Shown: piece after piece, positions 16,820-25,828 of the stretch
Numbering within the stretch: the first letter of the stretch is position 1
How the letters are laid out: each line of letters opens with the position of its first letter
Assembly: GCA_910586995.1 (NCBI GenBank)
Contig: CAJUKZ010000003.1
Coordinates: 1-64,000, forward strand
Length of the DNA stretch: 64,000 nucleotides
Direction of reading: 5' to 3'
DNA from: an uncultured Muribaculaceae bacterium
GTDB taxonomy: Bacteria; Bacteroidota; Bacteroidia; Bacteroidales; Muribaculaceae
The notes under the pieces: generated by a model
Told to the model about the DNA's origin: nothing
Databases searched by the model: none
What the model saw: the letters and a program-made list of their open reading frames with translations, nothing else
Made by a program: the position numbers and the translations under genes

Positions 16820-18670
16820 TTGCAGCGCGAGATCATAAACTCTGTGCTGGAGGGTCGCGACACGCTCGGACTACTCCCTACCGGGGGCGGTAAGTCGATA
16901 TGCTTCCAGGTTCCCGCTCTCGCAATGGACGGGCTCACAATTGTAGTGACACCTCTGATCTCCCTGATGAAAGATCAGGTGGATAACCTGCGCTCAGTAG
17001 GCATAAGCGCAGTGTTCGTGCATGCCGGACTTTCCCGGCGGGAGGCCGAACTGGCATACGACCGTTGCCGGCTTGGAAAGGCAAAACTGCTGTATGTCTC
17101 CCCCGAACGGGTAAGAACCGACAGATTCCTGACCGAAGCTCGCCTGTGGAACATCTCGATCATAGTCGTGGACGAAGCCCACTGCATTTCGCAATGGGGA
17201 TATGATTTCCGCCCGAGTTATCTCGAGATAGCCCGTCTGCGCCTGCTGTCTCCCGATACCCCCATCCTTGCGCTGACGGCGTCTGCCACTCCCGACGTAG
17301 TGGAGGACATACGCCAACGCTTATGTTTCCGCCCCGGCAACAGGATGTTTGCCAAAAGCTTTGCCAGAGACAACATAAGTTTTCTCACACGCCACAATGC
17401 CGACAAGATCGGAATGCTGATGAAGATCTTGTCGAACACTACCGGTTCGGCGATAGTATATGTGCGCTCCAGACGTAAGACCGCAGAGATAGCCGGTACT
17501 CTTAAAGACTTCGGTCTTTCAGCAGAATTCTATCATGCCGGACTCACCGTGCAGGAGAAAAACGACAGGCAGAACCGATGGAAAAGCGGAGATAGCCGCA
17601 TCATTGTGGCCACAAACGCATTCGGTATGGGCATTGACAAACCGGATGTGCGAACGGTTGTACACTACGACTTGCCGTCATCGCTCGAGGAGTACTATCA
17701 GGAGGCCGGTCGAGCCGGACGTGACGGCAAACCGTCGTTTGCCGTAATACTCACATCAAGAACCGACAAGGCCATTCTTTCGAGACGACTGGCCGAAGCA
17801 TTTCCACCACGAGATTTCATAACCGGAGTCTATGACAAACTATGCGTCTATCTTGGAGTAGCCGTGGGAGCAGGTTATGAATGTGTCTTCCCGTTCGATA
17901 CCGATGCTTTCTGCCAACGCTATGGCATAGAACCCGCGCGCACCCGCAGCGCTCTCAATCTGCTTTCCCAGTCAGGATATATTGAATATACCGAAGATGC
18001 CGCAATGGGCGCCCGCGCCACACTCATCTGCAACAAACAGGAGCTTTACGATCTTGACGTCTCTCCGGAAGCAGACCGCGTGCTCCAGACAATGCTGCGG
18101 GAATATACCGGACTTTTTGCCGACTATGTATACATAGACGAAATATCCATAGCCAGAAACGCCCTTGTGGCAACAGACGACGTATATCCTGCGCTACTCG
18201 AGCTTCAGCGAGCCAAAGCATTGCACTACATACCGCGCAGCTCGATGCCCTTCGTCCGCTTCGTGACCTCCCGAGAGGACTCCCGCCATCTGTGTATACC
18301 TCGTAGTATCTATGAAGACAGGCGTGCCCGCCTTGAAGCACGGATCGAGGCCATGAAAGCATTTGCATTCGATTCCTCATCTTGCCGTGTAAAACGCATG
18401 CTCGGATACTTCGGACAGCAAAGCGGCGACTGCGGTAAGTGCGACTATTGCCGAGAGCATAAACGCACTCTCGGATCAGAAAACGATAATGATGCCACAG
18501 ATCGAATAAACAAATTTCTGAGTTGCAACGAAGTCTGGAATATCAGAGACATATCCTCCTCAACCGGAGTATCCGGACGACAGCTTGACGACATTCTGCA
18601 ACACCTCACCGACGAAGGCCGGATAACCGTAGTATCTGCCGACGGCCTGTCATACCGCACTTTATGTTAA
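16820..18670 (+). CDS. recQ: ATP-dependent DNA helicase RecQ (start codon uncertain)
   Basis: RecQ unwinds DNA 3' to 5' in recombination. Walker A is LLPTGGGKSICF, Walker B is VVDEAHCISQWGYDFRPSY and motif VI includes YYQEAGRAGRDG. The zinc-binding cysteines lie in CRVKRMLGYFG and CGKCDYC. An HRDC-like or winged-helix C-terminus ends the protein. The only canonical start near the N-terminus is TTG at 16820, but it would cut through the Q motif. Homology clearly continues upstream in the same frame (IDDILQRHWGYGSFRHLQREI) to the recJ stop at 16759. Between 16760 and 16819 there is no ATG, GTG or TTG in that frame. Candidate starts are ATC 16763, ATT 16772, ATA 16781 and CTG 16784. Confidence 0.93.
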   Translation: MQREIINSVLEGRDTLGLLPTGGGKSICFQVPALAMDGLTIVVTPLISLMKDQVDNLRSVGISAVFVHAGLSRREAELAYDRCRLGKAKLLYVSPERVRTDRFLTEARLWNISIIVVDEAHCISQWGYDFRPSYLEIARLRLLSPDTPILALTASATPDVVEDIRQRLCFRPGNRMFAKSFARDNISFLTRHNADKIGMLMKILSNTTGSAIVYVRSRRKTAEIAGTLKDFGLSAEFYHAGLTVQEKNDRQNRWKSGDSRIIVATNAFGMGIDKPDVRTVVHYDLPSSLEEYYQEAGRAGRDGKPSFAVILTSRTDKAILSRRLAEAFPPRDFITGVYDKLCVYLGVAVGAGYECVFPFDTDAFCQRYGIEPARTRSALNLLSQSGYIEYTEDAAMGARATLICNKQELYDLDVSPEADRVLQTMLREYTGLFADYVYIDEISIARNALVATDDVYPALLELQRAKALHYIPRSSMPFVRFVTSREDSRHLCIPRSIYEDRRARLEARIEAMKAFAFDSSSCRVKRMLGYFGQQSGDCGKCDYCREHKRTLGSENDNDATDRINKFLSCNEVWNIRDISSSTGVSGRQLDDILQHLTDEGRITVVSADGLSYRTLC

Positions 18671-18879
18671 CCTGCATAAGAGCGTTAACATAAAATAATC
18701 CCCCTCATTTACACCTTTTAAGCACTTTTAGCTCACCGGTAAGCACCCCTGCCGGCATTTGTTTGTTATAGAGTTGTAGCATTAATAAGGAAAGACGCAA
18801 TCAAGACATCCCTTGTCCTTTTTATCGAGTAGTGATACTGGGTACTGAGGCTCTCATAAATAAATAGTTGAAACGTGAG

Positions 18880-18914
18880 CAGGCGCTAACCGTTTTTCGG
18901 TTAACGCCTGTTTT
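18880..18914 (+). terminator. Intrinsic terminator about 210 bp downstream of recQ
   Basis: A 13-bp stem (18880-18892 with 18898-18910, one mismatch) closes a TTTTT loop and is followed by TTTT. It may end recQ transcription. It could also end a separate small transcript from 18671-18880, where I see weak hairpins but no clear promoter or gene. Confidence 0.75.
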
Positions 18915-18973
18915 GCCTGGCAACACACATAATACTTACAAATATTTTACAGCCTCCAGTGTTTTCCCCTATA

Positions 18974-19284
18974 TAGAGCCTGTCACATGATAAATGTTAA
19001 CGCTGAGGCGGTCAGCTGTTGAGCAGATTTGTTTGTGTGATGAGGGAGTGTACTTGATGTACACGACTGAAGAAGACGGACAAAGATGCCAACATCTGAC
19101 CGAGGCGATGCTAATTCTTGACAAACGCCGGAAGCTTCCCTTTATATCCATTGTCGGCCTTGACGGTCATAATTGATTTATAACGTGCTGCCAGTTGCGC
19201 TATCAAAGGATATGCGGCTTTTAATTACCTTCGCCTCCGAGATATGCGACCTCAGCGTTAACATTTATCATGGGACAGGCTCTA
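18974..19284. mobile_element. MITE-like or decayed insertion element with 35-bp inverted ends
   Basis: Positions 18974-19008 and 19250-19284 are inverted repeats matching at 34 of 35 bases, starting TAGAGCCTGTC. If the outer TA on each side is a duplicated target, the element proper runs from 18976 to 19282 (about 307 bp). The interior encodes no complete transposase. An open frame of 60 codons (18994-19176, plus) starts inside the left end and stops, as expected for a deletion derivative. A TA target suggests IS630-like or related mobilising transposases, but I cannot assign the family. The element ends 18 bp before the kinase promoter. Confidence 0.75.
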
Positions 19285-19301
19285 AAAACAAATCAAATCA
19301 T

Positions 19302-19309
19302 TATCTTTG
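19302..19309 (+). promoter_or_regulatory. -7 promoter box of the kinase/regulator operon
   Basis: TATCTTTG is an exact -7 element 30 bp upstream of the ATG at 19340. The matching -33 region falls inside or at the edge of the right end of the MITE-like element. Confidence 0.6.
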
Positions 19310-19339
19310 CAGCAAACCAACATCAAAATATCACTCCAC

Positions 19340-21154
19340 ATGTTCCGCAATACGGTATTAACCTTCATTCTATCACTTCTGATCATATCCACCGGCTGCA
19401 ACCCGCACAGCAAAAGTAAAGTCACAGTGCCGTCTGAAGCCGAAGAAAATATCTTCATGCTCGTATACACTCCGAATTACGAAGGAAGATACCATGAGGC
19501 CATCACCACAGCAGATTCCCTTATGGCTACATGCCAGATGTCAGACTCTCTCAAGGCTTTCATTATGATAGAGCGCGATGTGGCCTTGATAAACATGGGC
19601 GAAGTTGAAGCCGGCTACAATTTCGCCGACACCCTTATCTCATTCGGAAAGGAGACCGGGATCAATGAAGCTGTATTGCAGGGACTCACAGCCAAGGGTC
19701 TGGTGTACCGACGTTCCAACAGACTTGACTCTGCAATAGCGATGTACTCCGAAGCCCTCGAACTGGCAGTGCAGGATAGAAACGCAGAATGGGAGCAGGC
19801 TATCGCTGATTATCTTGCCGTCGCATACACAGAAGCCAACCGCATAGCTGAAGGACACCAGTTCGCCATACGCGCCCTGCACATAGCGGAAGAAACTGCC
19901 GACACCGCATCTATACTTCATTCCGCAAGCACTCTCGCCAGTGTATTGGCAAAATCAAAAGATTTCAACGGCACAATTTCAGAACTGCACCCCTACAGGC
20001 AGATGTTCGAGAAAGCATCACCTTCGATAAAGATCAAATTCCTCACTCCTCTATTTCATTCTTATCTCGGCCTTGACTCAGTTGCCAAGGCCGAACAGGT
20101 GCTAAGAGAAGCCGAACAAGCCGCGGAAGGATTTCCTAAAGAACATTTCCAATCTATAATACTACGCCTCTGCCGTGCCAAACTCCACAAAGCCAGGAAG
20201 CAATACGACAAGGAGTATGCCATTTATCTTGAAGTAGATTCTATTGGCACTATCGGGCGTCAGTCAGAAGATCTGATGCTTGAAAAAGCCCTGAGCCTGT
20301 CGAATATGGGACGCAACGAGGAAGCTTTCGCTATGATGGGCGATGCGTATGCAACCCTTGATTCCATAAGGAACTCCGATCTGCAACAAGAACTCAGCGA
20401 CCTGTCAGTAAGATACGACACACTTACAAAACAGATAGAGATCGAACGGCTCGGACGCCAATGGTGGATCATGGTATATATAATCTCCGTCTGCGCTGTA
20501 GCCATCGCCTTAATCATCGCCTTGTTTGTCTACTACCGCAACCGCAGCCGTCGAAGACTGGCCAGAGAGAGACGCGAGCAATATCTCAACGGACTCGAGG
20601 AGGAGCGTGGGCGCATGGCCCGCGAGCTTCACGACGACATCGCCGGTCAGTTGCTTGGACTTCAGTGGGAATTACAGGCACGTAACGATAATGAAGCCGC
20701 AGACCGCATCGGCGCCATAGGACGGCAGGTACGCACCCTATCACATGAACTGATGCCGCCAAGATTTGCAGAACTTACATTCTGCCAACTGCTTATAGAT
20801 TTCGCAAGAAAATTCAACGAGACCCATAACAATGTAGATATGTCTGTAACCGACGAAGGATCTTTCGATTGGGACAGCCTCCCGGTACGCTACTCTTACG
20901 AACTATACCGCATCATGCAGGAATCTGTCACAAACGCACTGAAACACGCCACACCTTCCCGTATCAAGATCACACTCTCCGGAGACGGGAAATTCTCAAT
21001 AACCATCAGCAACGACGGAGTGAACGGATCTGTTGACACCACTTTTTCAGGCGCAGGAAGCACAACCTTAAAGACCCGCGCCGAAAGCATAGGCTGCGAT
21101 ACTGAAGCTCATGTGAGCAATGGATCATATAGACTCGACATCAAACAACGGTGA
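19340..21154 (+). CDS. TPR-containing sensor histidine kinase (HisKA_3 type)
   Basis: The ATG at 19340 gives 604 residues. A TTG further upstream at 19307 overlaps the promoter and is rejected. The N-terminus is a lipoprotein-like signal (TFILSLLIISTGC). About 330 residues of tetratricopeptide-like helices follow (for example AIAMYSEALELAVQDRNAEW). One membrane helix spans about 375-396 (WWIMVYIISVCAVAIAL). The cytoplasmic HisKA_3 domain carries the phospho-histidine in ARELHDDIAGQLLG (His 431). The ATPase domain shows ESVTNALKHA (N box) and a short G region. It overlaps the regulator gene by 4 bp, so the two form a two-component pair. The signal sensed is unknown. Confidence 0.9.
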   Translation: MFRNTVLTFILSLLIISTGCNPHSKSKVTVPSEAEENIFMLVYTPNYEGRYHEAITTADSLMATCQMSDSLKAFIMIERDVALINMGEVEAGYNFADTLISFGKETGINEAVLQGLTAKGLVYRRSNRLDSAIAMYSEALELAVQDRNAEWEQAIADYLAVAYTEANRIAEGHQFAIRALHIAEETADTASILHSASTLASVLAKSKDFNGTISELHPYRQMFEKASPSIKIKFLTPLFHSYLGLDSVAKAEQVLREAEQAAEGFPKEHFQSIILRLCRAKLHKARKQYDKEYAIYLEVDSIGTIGRQSEDLMLEKALSLSNMGRNEEAFAMMGDAYATLDSIRNSDLQQELSDLSVRYDTLTKQIEIERLGRQWWIMVYIISVCAVAIALIIALFVYYRNRSRRRLARERREQYLNGLEEERGRMARELHDDIAGQLLGLQWELQARNDNEAADRIGAIGRQVRTLSHELMPPRFAELTFCQLLIDFARKFNETHNNVDMSVTDEGSFDWDSLPVRYSYELYRIMQESVTNALKHATPSRIKITLSGDGKFSITISNDGVNGSVDTTFSGAGSTTLKTRAESIGCDTEAHVSNGSYRLDIKQR

Positions 21155-21774
21155 TGAAAACAATACTCGTCATAGACGACCATCCTATTGTGTTGGCCGG
21201 AATGGAAAGACTTCTGTCGTCGCGCGGATTTAAGGTGATAACTGCAGGTTGCCAAAACACCGCACTCATGGCAGCGACGCATATCGATGGAATAGACATG
21301 ATCGTCTGTGATCTGCAATTGGGCAACGGAGCGGACGGACTCGATCTTATCCTCGAGATGCGCCGCTCGGGATTCGAAAAGCCGACGATAGTCTATACGA
21401 TGCACGACGAGTTGTGGAACATACCGAGACTCACCGGAGCCGGTCTTGCCGGAATTGTGCTCAAAGGCGACGATATCAACGAACTGACACTTGCGATCGA
21501 GACTGTGGCATCCGGAGGAACATACTACAGCCCGGCATTTTCTTCCAGACGCACAGAGGCAGAACAAATACGCGGGATACTTTCGGAACGCACACTCGAT
21601 GTTCTCAACAGAATAGCCCACGGCGAAAGCAACCACACCATAGCCGCTGCCATGTTCATCACGGAAAAAGCCGTCGACTACCATCGTTCGCTAATATTGA
21701 AAAAACTTGACTGCCGGAATATGGCTGATGCCGTAAGGCGAGCCATCGACACCGGAATTATCAGGAGTCACTGA
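21151..21774 (+). CDS. LuxR/NarL-type response regulator
   Basis: The protein has 207 residues. The receiver domain has an acidic pair in VIDDHP, the phospho-acceptor Asp 54 in MIVCDLQLGNG and the conserved lysine in IVLKGDD. The C-terminal LuxR-type helix-turn-helix reads LSERTLDVLNRIAHGESNHT, then IAAAMFITEKAVDYHRSLIL. The ATG overlaps the kinase stop (ATGA), which ties it to that kinase as its likely partner. Its DNA targets are not visible here. The second regulator and large surface protein genes downstream are reasonable candidates. Confidence 0.94.
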   Translation: MMKTILVIDDHPIVLAGMERLLSSRGFKVITAGCQNTALMAATHIDGIDMIVCDLQLGNGADGLDLILEMRRSGFEKPTIVYTMHDELWNIPRLTGAGLAGIVLKGDDINELTLAIETVASGGTYYSPAFSSRRTEAEQIRGILSERTLDVLNRIAHGESNHTIAAAMFITEKAVDYHRSLILKKLDCRNMADAVRRAIDTGIIRSH

Positions 21775-21794
21775 GAAAACATCCTCAGGATATT

Positions 21795-21835
21795 TTTAGG
21801 AGAATCACTAAATTTGCCTTAGTGATTCTCCTAAA
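21795..21835 (+). terminator. Terminator of the kinase/regulator operon
   Basis: A perfect 17-bp stem (21795-21811 with 21819-21835) has a 7-nt loop and is followed by TCTTT. It separates the two-component operon from the second regulator gene. Confidence 0.8.
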
Positions 21836-21951
21836 TCTTTGTATATCAGCATATTTATATGCACACATACACCATTTTGAATGTCAATATTTATTATCTT
21901 TACGCTGCAATTACATAATGTCTAATAGCTAAATCCATAAAATTCTCAGTC

Positions 21952-22566
21952 ATGAAGTATCTGCTTGCGATAGACAGTCTGCCGATTGCAACCGAGGGAC
22001 TGAAACGGATTTTTGAATGCCGGGGGTTCAAAGTAATCGAGGCGACTACCACCGGCCAGGTATCATGGCTGATAGAACACATAAGCAAATTTGATGTAAT
22101 TGTAAGTGAGGTAATACTGCACAGTTCCGACAACATATTGAATCTGCTTAGCCACGCACAATCCGATGGCATGGATTATCCGACAGTTATATATACGTCC
22201 CACAATGAGCCATACATCTTACGCCAACTGTCAGGGTTCACTTTCAACAGCGCTGTTATGAAGCACGAGAGTCTACAGGAACTGTACAATTCTGTCGAAT
22301 GTGCCATACGTGGTGAAAAATATATCAGCCCCGGATTCCGCAGCATGATAAACTCTTTCGAACATACCAACCGGTTATTATCATGCAAGTCTATTGAAAT
22401 TCTTACAAGGATTTCCGATGGAGACAGCAACCGAATTATAGCGAATGCAATGAATATCGGTGAGAAAACAGTGGAATATCACAGAAGCCTTATACTTAAA
22501 CGCCTGTCGTGCCGAACAATGACCGAGGCCGTGTGCAGAGCGATAAAGGAAGGTATCATCAGCTAA
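21952..22566 (+). CDS. LuxR-type regulator with degenerate receiver domain (Asp to Glu)
   Basis: This 204-residue protein is a paralogue of the preceding regulator and aligns with it over its full length. In the receiver the acidic pair is reduced (AIDSLP instead of VIDDHP). The phospho-acceptor aspartate is replaced by Glu 53 (FDVIVSEVIL). The lysine is kept (AVMKHES). The LuxR helix-turn-helix is intact (IEILTRISDGDSNRIIANAM, then EKTVEYHRSLIL). Glutamate at this site often mimics phosphorylation, so the protein may be constitutively active or bind DNA independently of a kinase. A possible weak -7 box (TATCTTTA, 21895-21902) precedes it. Confidence 0.88.
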   Translation: MKYLLAIDSLPIATEGLKRIFECRGFKVIEATTTGQVSWLIEHISKFDVIVSEVILHSSDNILNLLSHAQSDGMDYPTVIYTSHNEPYILRQLSGFTFNSAVMKHESLQELYNSVECAIRGEKYISPGFRSMINSFEHTNRLLSCKSIEILTRISDGDSNRIIANAMNIGEKTVEYHRSLILKRLSCRTMTEAVCRAIKEGIIS

Positions 22567-22606
22567 ACGCAAACATTAAGTTGAACTCTTAATCAATCAC
22601 CATATT

Positions 22607-25600
22607 ATGAAATTCTTTAAAGCATACCTGATCACAGTCTTATACTTTGCGATAGGAATATGCTGGAGCGCCTGCTCGTCGGGTAGCGACAAAACTCCTG
22701 ACGAACCACCTGTAAAGCCAAGCCCCGACAAGATCTCCCTGACAGGAGAATGCAGGTCGGGGCTGGCATTCTCACAGGAGGGAGGCACGAAAGAGATCAC
22801 ATTCACTACCGGAGGCGGAGAATGGAGTGCATCTCTGATCGGCAATCCTGTAGACTGGTGTGAGATCTCACCGACATCCGGCAGTTCTACAAACGGTGTC
22901 ATAAAGGTATCTGTAACTGCAAATGCCAACTACGACGAACGCAGTGCCGTGGTCCAGATCACATGCGGTTCGGCCAAACAAACTGTCAGAATCACACAGA
23001 AACAAAAGGATGCCCTACTGATATCATCCAATAACATCGGAATCGAAAAAGAAGGCGGATCATTTCAGGTAACGGTAAGGTCCAACATACAGTACACCTA
23101 CTCGATACCATCTCAATTTTCGTCATGGATCAAGCGATCTTCCGCATCAGGGCGTTCCATGACCGAGAGGACAATCGAATTCTCGGTAGAACCGAATTCC
23201 GACTCAGAAAACCGTGAAGGATATATAGTTTTCAGTGGAGAAGGTATGGAAGAAATCCTATATGTGACTCAGGCCGGAGGCTCACTCCTCATCCTGTCGT
23301 CCACCGAGCAGAATGTGCCGGCTTCGGGCGGCACACTGCAGATCGAGGTGTCATCAAACTGCGATTTCGTAGTGTCTGATTCAGACGCTGAATGGGTGCA
23401 CACAGTAAGATCGCGGTCAATGTCGAGCCACACAGTATATATTCATGTAGATGAATATACCGGCACGGACGCACCCCGCCGTGCAGAGGTCGTATTCACC
23501 TCCGCAGACGGCAGTGTGTCCGAAACTCTGACCATCATCCAGCACGAGAAAGGAGAGATCATTCTCGGCGATACCGAGATAGAAGCCACACCCGGAGCAG
23601 GAGCAATGTCGATGGAGATAGCGTCCAATATCGATGTCGGTTACAAGATCTCCACGGGTGCGGAGTCTTGGGTTCGCGTCACTATCGACAGCAATCCGCG
23701 GTCAAGAGCAATGCAGACACGCACTGTGTGGATGGAGTTCAACCCAAATGTCACAGGAGAAACACGCTCTGCCACCATCACGCTATTTGACTACAATGAC
23801 CCTGATTATGAGAAAATAATCACAATCGACCAAGAACCTGTATACTTCGAGCTACTCACAAAACCTGACGAAGGATCTTTCAAGGATGCCGACTCCCATT
23901 CCATAGATCTGGTGTTCGCAACCAATATCGACAGTGTGGCCATCATTGCTTCAACGCATTTCATTCCTGAAGCTTATAACATGTATTATAATATACAGAC
24001 TGAAGATGGTGTACTTAACTTCGGCTATTGCAACCTTACATTAAGGCCCAATTATTCAGTCGGGGCAAGTCTCACAAGCCATATAAATATTGTAGTCCCA
24101 TCCGGCTGGGACGTCAGCAATTTACCTCTGCTGGCCGAGATCACCATATATCAGGATGCACCCGTGCTCACAGTCTCAAAAGTTTCAGAAGAAGTATCAA
24201 GCCTCGGGGCGTCTATCCAGATACCGTTCATAGCCAACCTTGACTACAGAGCTGAGGTAGACAAGGATGCAGCTTCATGGGTGAGCCTATCGGATCATGA
24301 CACGGTAAAACGCAGCTATACAGCCAAAATCAGTCCAAACACATCCACTGAGAGCAGAACTGCGACAATCACAGCTTACACCGGCAGCGCTGACATAAAA
24401 ACCACATTCACCATCATCCAGAAAGGAGTGGAGCAGACATACGACCGGGTGGAATATACCCTTACAGACAATATAAGGCTATCTGATCTTGTCGACGAAT
24501 CCACAATGACGACAGCCAAGGCCATATCAATATCAGGGCCACTCAAATGCCAGGATTATGAGATAATCACAATCATGGCTCAGAAAGGCACGCTAAAACA
24601 GCTCTACCTTTCAGAAGCTACGATGAGTGTAGACGCCGTCAACGGCTATTCGTTCGCATTCAACAATTCTCCTTTCAGTTTCCTGCAACCGACAGAGATT
24701 CCTCAAGGAATGTTTGAGAACATGCCCGTATCAACATTGGAAATAATGGGCAATATAACAGTCATTCACGGAAGTGCATTTGAATACTGTTCCGCCGGAT
24801 CTCTGTCATTTCCTTCCACACTTGTAAAGATCGACCGGTATGCATTGACTAATGCACGGGCATTGCGCAAACTCGACTTCAGCAAGTGCAGTAAGCTTTC
24901 CGAAATACCCGATTTCGCCGTTACAGACTGTCCCAATCTTGAAGAAGTGCAGCTTCCACCATCGGTTACAAAGATCGGTGTGTCGGCTTTCTCATGTGCC
25001 AACATAAATCCGGATGTAACGAGAGCATCTTTCACACTCAAACTTCCTGAAACTCTCAGAATCATCGATAAGCTTGCATTCTATCGCAGCGGACTTGCGT
25101 CTGTCGAGATTCCGTCCGGCGTATCTGAGATCGGCGAGAATGTCTTCGATTCCTGCGACAACCTGAGATCTGCCATTGTGCATTGCGTACCTGACGACAA
25201 GATCCTACCGGCATATATGTTCCGTAACTGTTCAGCGTTGACAGATGCATCGCTCCCTGAAGGCTTCACTGAAATCGGTGAGGGCGCTTTCGCCCACGCA
25301 GGAAATATCGCATCACTCATGATTCCGTCAAGTGTAAGAACAATAGGCAGATACGCATTCAATCAATCCAGGATCAGAAGCATCACTTTACCAGAGGGAT
25401 TGGTAGAAATCGGAGAGGCAGCTTTCAGCCAGTGCTGCTATCTGTCGGAACTTACAATACCGGCCTCGGTAAAAAACATCGGGCGCGCTGCTTTCAGCAC
25501 GAACTGGGGAGGACTCACACGAATCTACATGAATGCACTCACTCCTCCGACCACAGGCGGAGATCTTTTCCACCAGAATTTCGACTACAGCGCATGTACC

Positions 25601-25681
25601 CTCTACGTACCTTCTGAAAGTCTCGACACTTACCGTAGTACAGAGCCTTGGAGTCGTTTCCCCAACATAACCGGACAATAA
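22607..25681 (+). CDS. Surface lipoprotein with BACON repeats and BspA-like leucine-rich repeats
   Basis: This 1024-residue protein has a lipoprotein signal (AIGICWSAC). About five or six BACON-type beta domains fill residues 35-615. Each ends in a strand pattern such as VQITCGSAKQTVRITQ or TATITAYTGSADIKTTFTII. One central copy (about 410-510) is divergent. Residues 620-1024 are BspA-type LRR_5 repeats (IPSSVRTIGRYAFNQSRIRS and similar). BACON domains often bind carbohydrate or mucin, and BspA repeats often mediate adhesion. It lies 41 bp behind the degenerate regulator gene. The exact ligand is unknown. Confidence 0.88.
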   Translation: MKFFKAYLITVLYFAIGICWSACSSGSDKTPDEPPVKPSPDKISLTGECRSGLAFSQEGGTKEITFTTGGGEWSASLIGNPVDWCEISPTSGSSTNGVIKVSVTANANYDERSAVVQITCGSAKQTVRITQKQKDALLISSNNIGIEKEGGSFQVTVRSNIQYTYSIPSQFSSWIKRSSASGRSMTERTIEFSVEPNSDSENREGYIVFSGEGMEEILYVTQAGGSLLILSSTEQNVPASGGTLQIEVSSNCDFVVSDSDAEWVHTVRSRSMSSHTVYIHVDEYTGTDAPRRAEVVFTSADGSVSETLTIIQHEKGEIILGDTEIEATPGAGAMSMEIASNIDVGYKISTGAESWVRVTIDSNPRSRAMQTRTVWMEFNPNVTGETRSATITLFDYNDPDYEKIITIDQEPVYFELLTKPDEGSFKDADSHSIDLVFATNIDSVAIIASTHFIPEAYNMYYNIQTEDGVLNFGYCNLTLRPNYSVGASLTSHINIVVPSGWDVSNLPLLAEITIYQDAPVLTVSKVSEEVSSLGASIQIPFIANLDYRAEVDKDAASWVSLSDHDTVKRSYTAKISPNTSTESRTATITAYTGSADIKTTFTIIQKGVEQTYDRVEYTLTDNIRLSDLVDESTMTTAKAISISGPLKCQDYEIITIMAQKGTLKQLYLSEATMSVDAVNGYSFAFNNSPFSFLQPTEIPQGMFENMPVSTLEIMGNITVIHGSAFEYCSAGSLSFPSTLVKIDRYALTNARALRKLDFSKCSKLSEIPDFAVTDCPNLEEVQLPPSVTKIGVSAFSCANINPDVTRASFTLKLPETLRIIDKLAFYRSGLASVEIPSGVSEIGENVFDSCDNLRSAIVHCVPDDKILPAYMFRNCSALTDASLPEGFTEIGEGAFAHAGNIASLMIPSSVRTIGRYAFNQSRIRSITLPEGLVEIGEAAFSQCCYLSELTIPASVKNIGRAAFSTNWGGLTRIYMNALTPPTTGGDLFHQNFDYSACTLYVPSESLDTYRSTEPWSRFPNITGQ

Positions 25682-25710
25682 ACAGCTTTTTCCATAAACC
25701 AATTTATCAT

Positions 25711-25825
25711 AAGTAGGATGTACAAATTAGTTAAGGCATTGCTTATAGCTTTCTATTGCAGCCAATTGAAATCCTACACATATAAAACCCCAATCAATAC
25801 GATAACTAATTAATACATCCTACTT
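25711..25825. repeat. 23-bp inverted repeat with 69-bp spacer upstream of a surface protein gene
   Basis: The arms 25711-25733 and 25803-25825 are inverted copies matching at 21 of 23 bases (core AAGTAGGATGTA). They flank 69 bp and end 3 bp before the ATG at 25829. The spacer holds a 31-codon frame starting inside the left arm (25719), which has no visible family. The structure may be an RNA hairpin or a small invertible segment. Confidence 0.65.
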
Positions 25826-25828
25826 AAA

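Noticed and set aside
25719..25814. 31-codon frame between the two surface-protein genes
   Set aside because: Its start lies in the left arm of the inverted repeat and its stop in the right arm, so it is more likely a by-product of the repeat.
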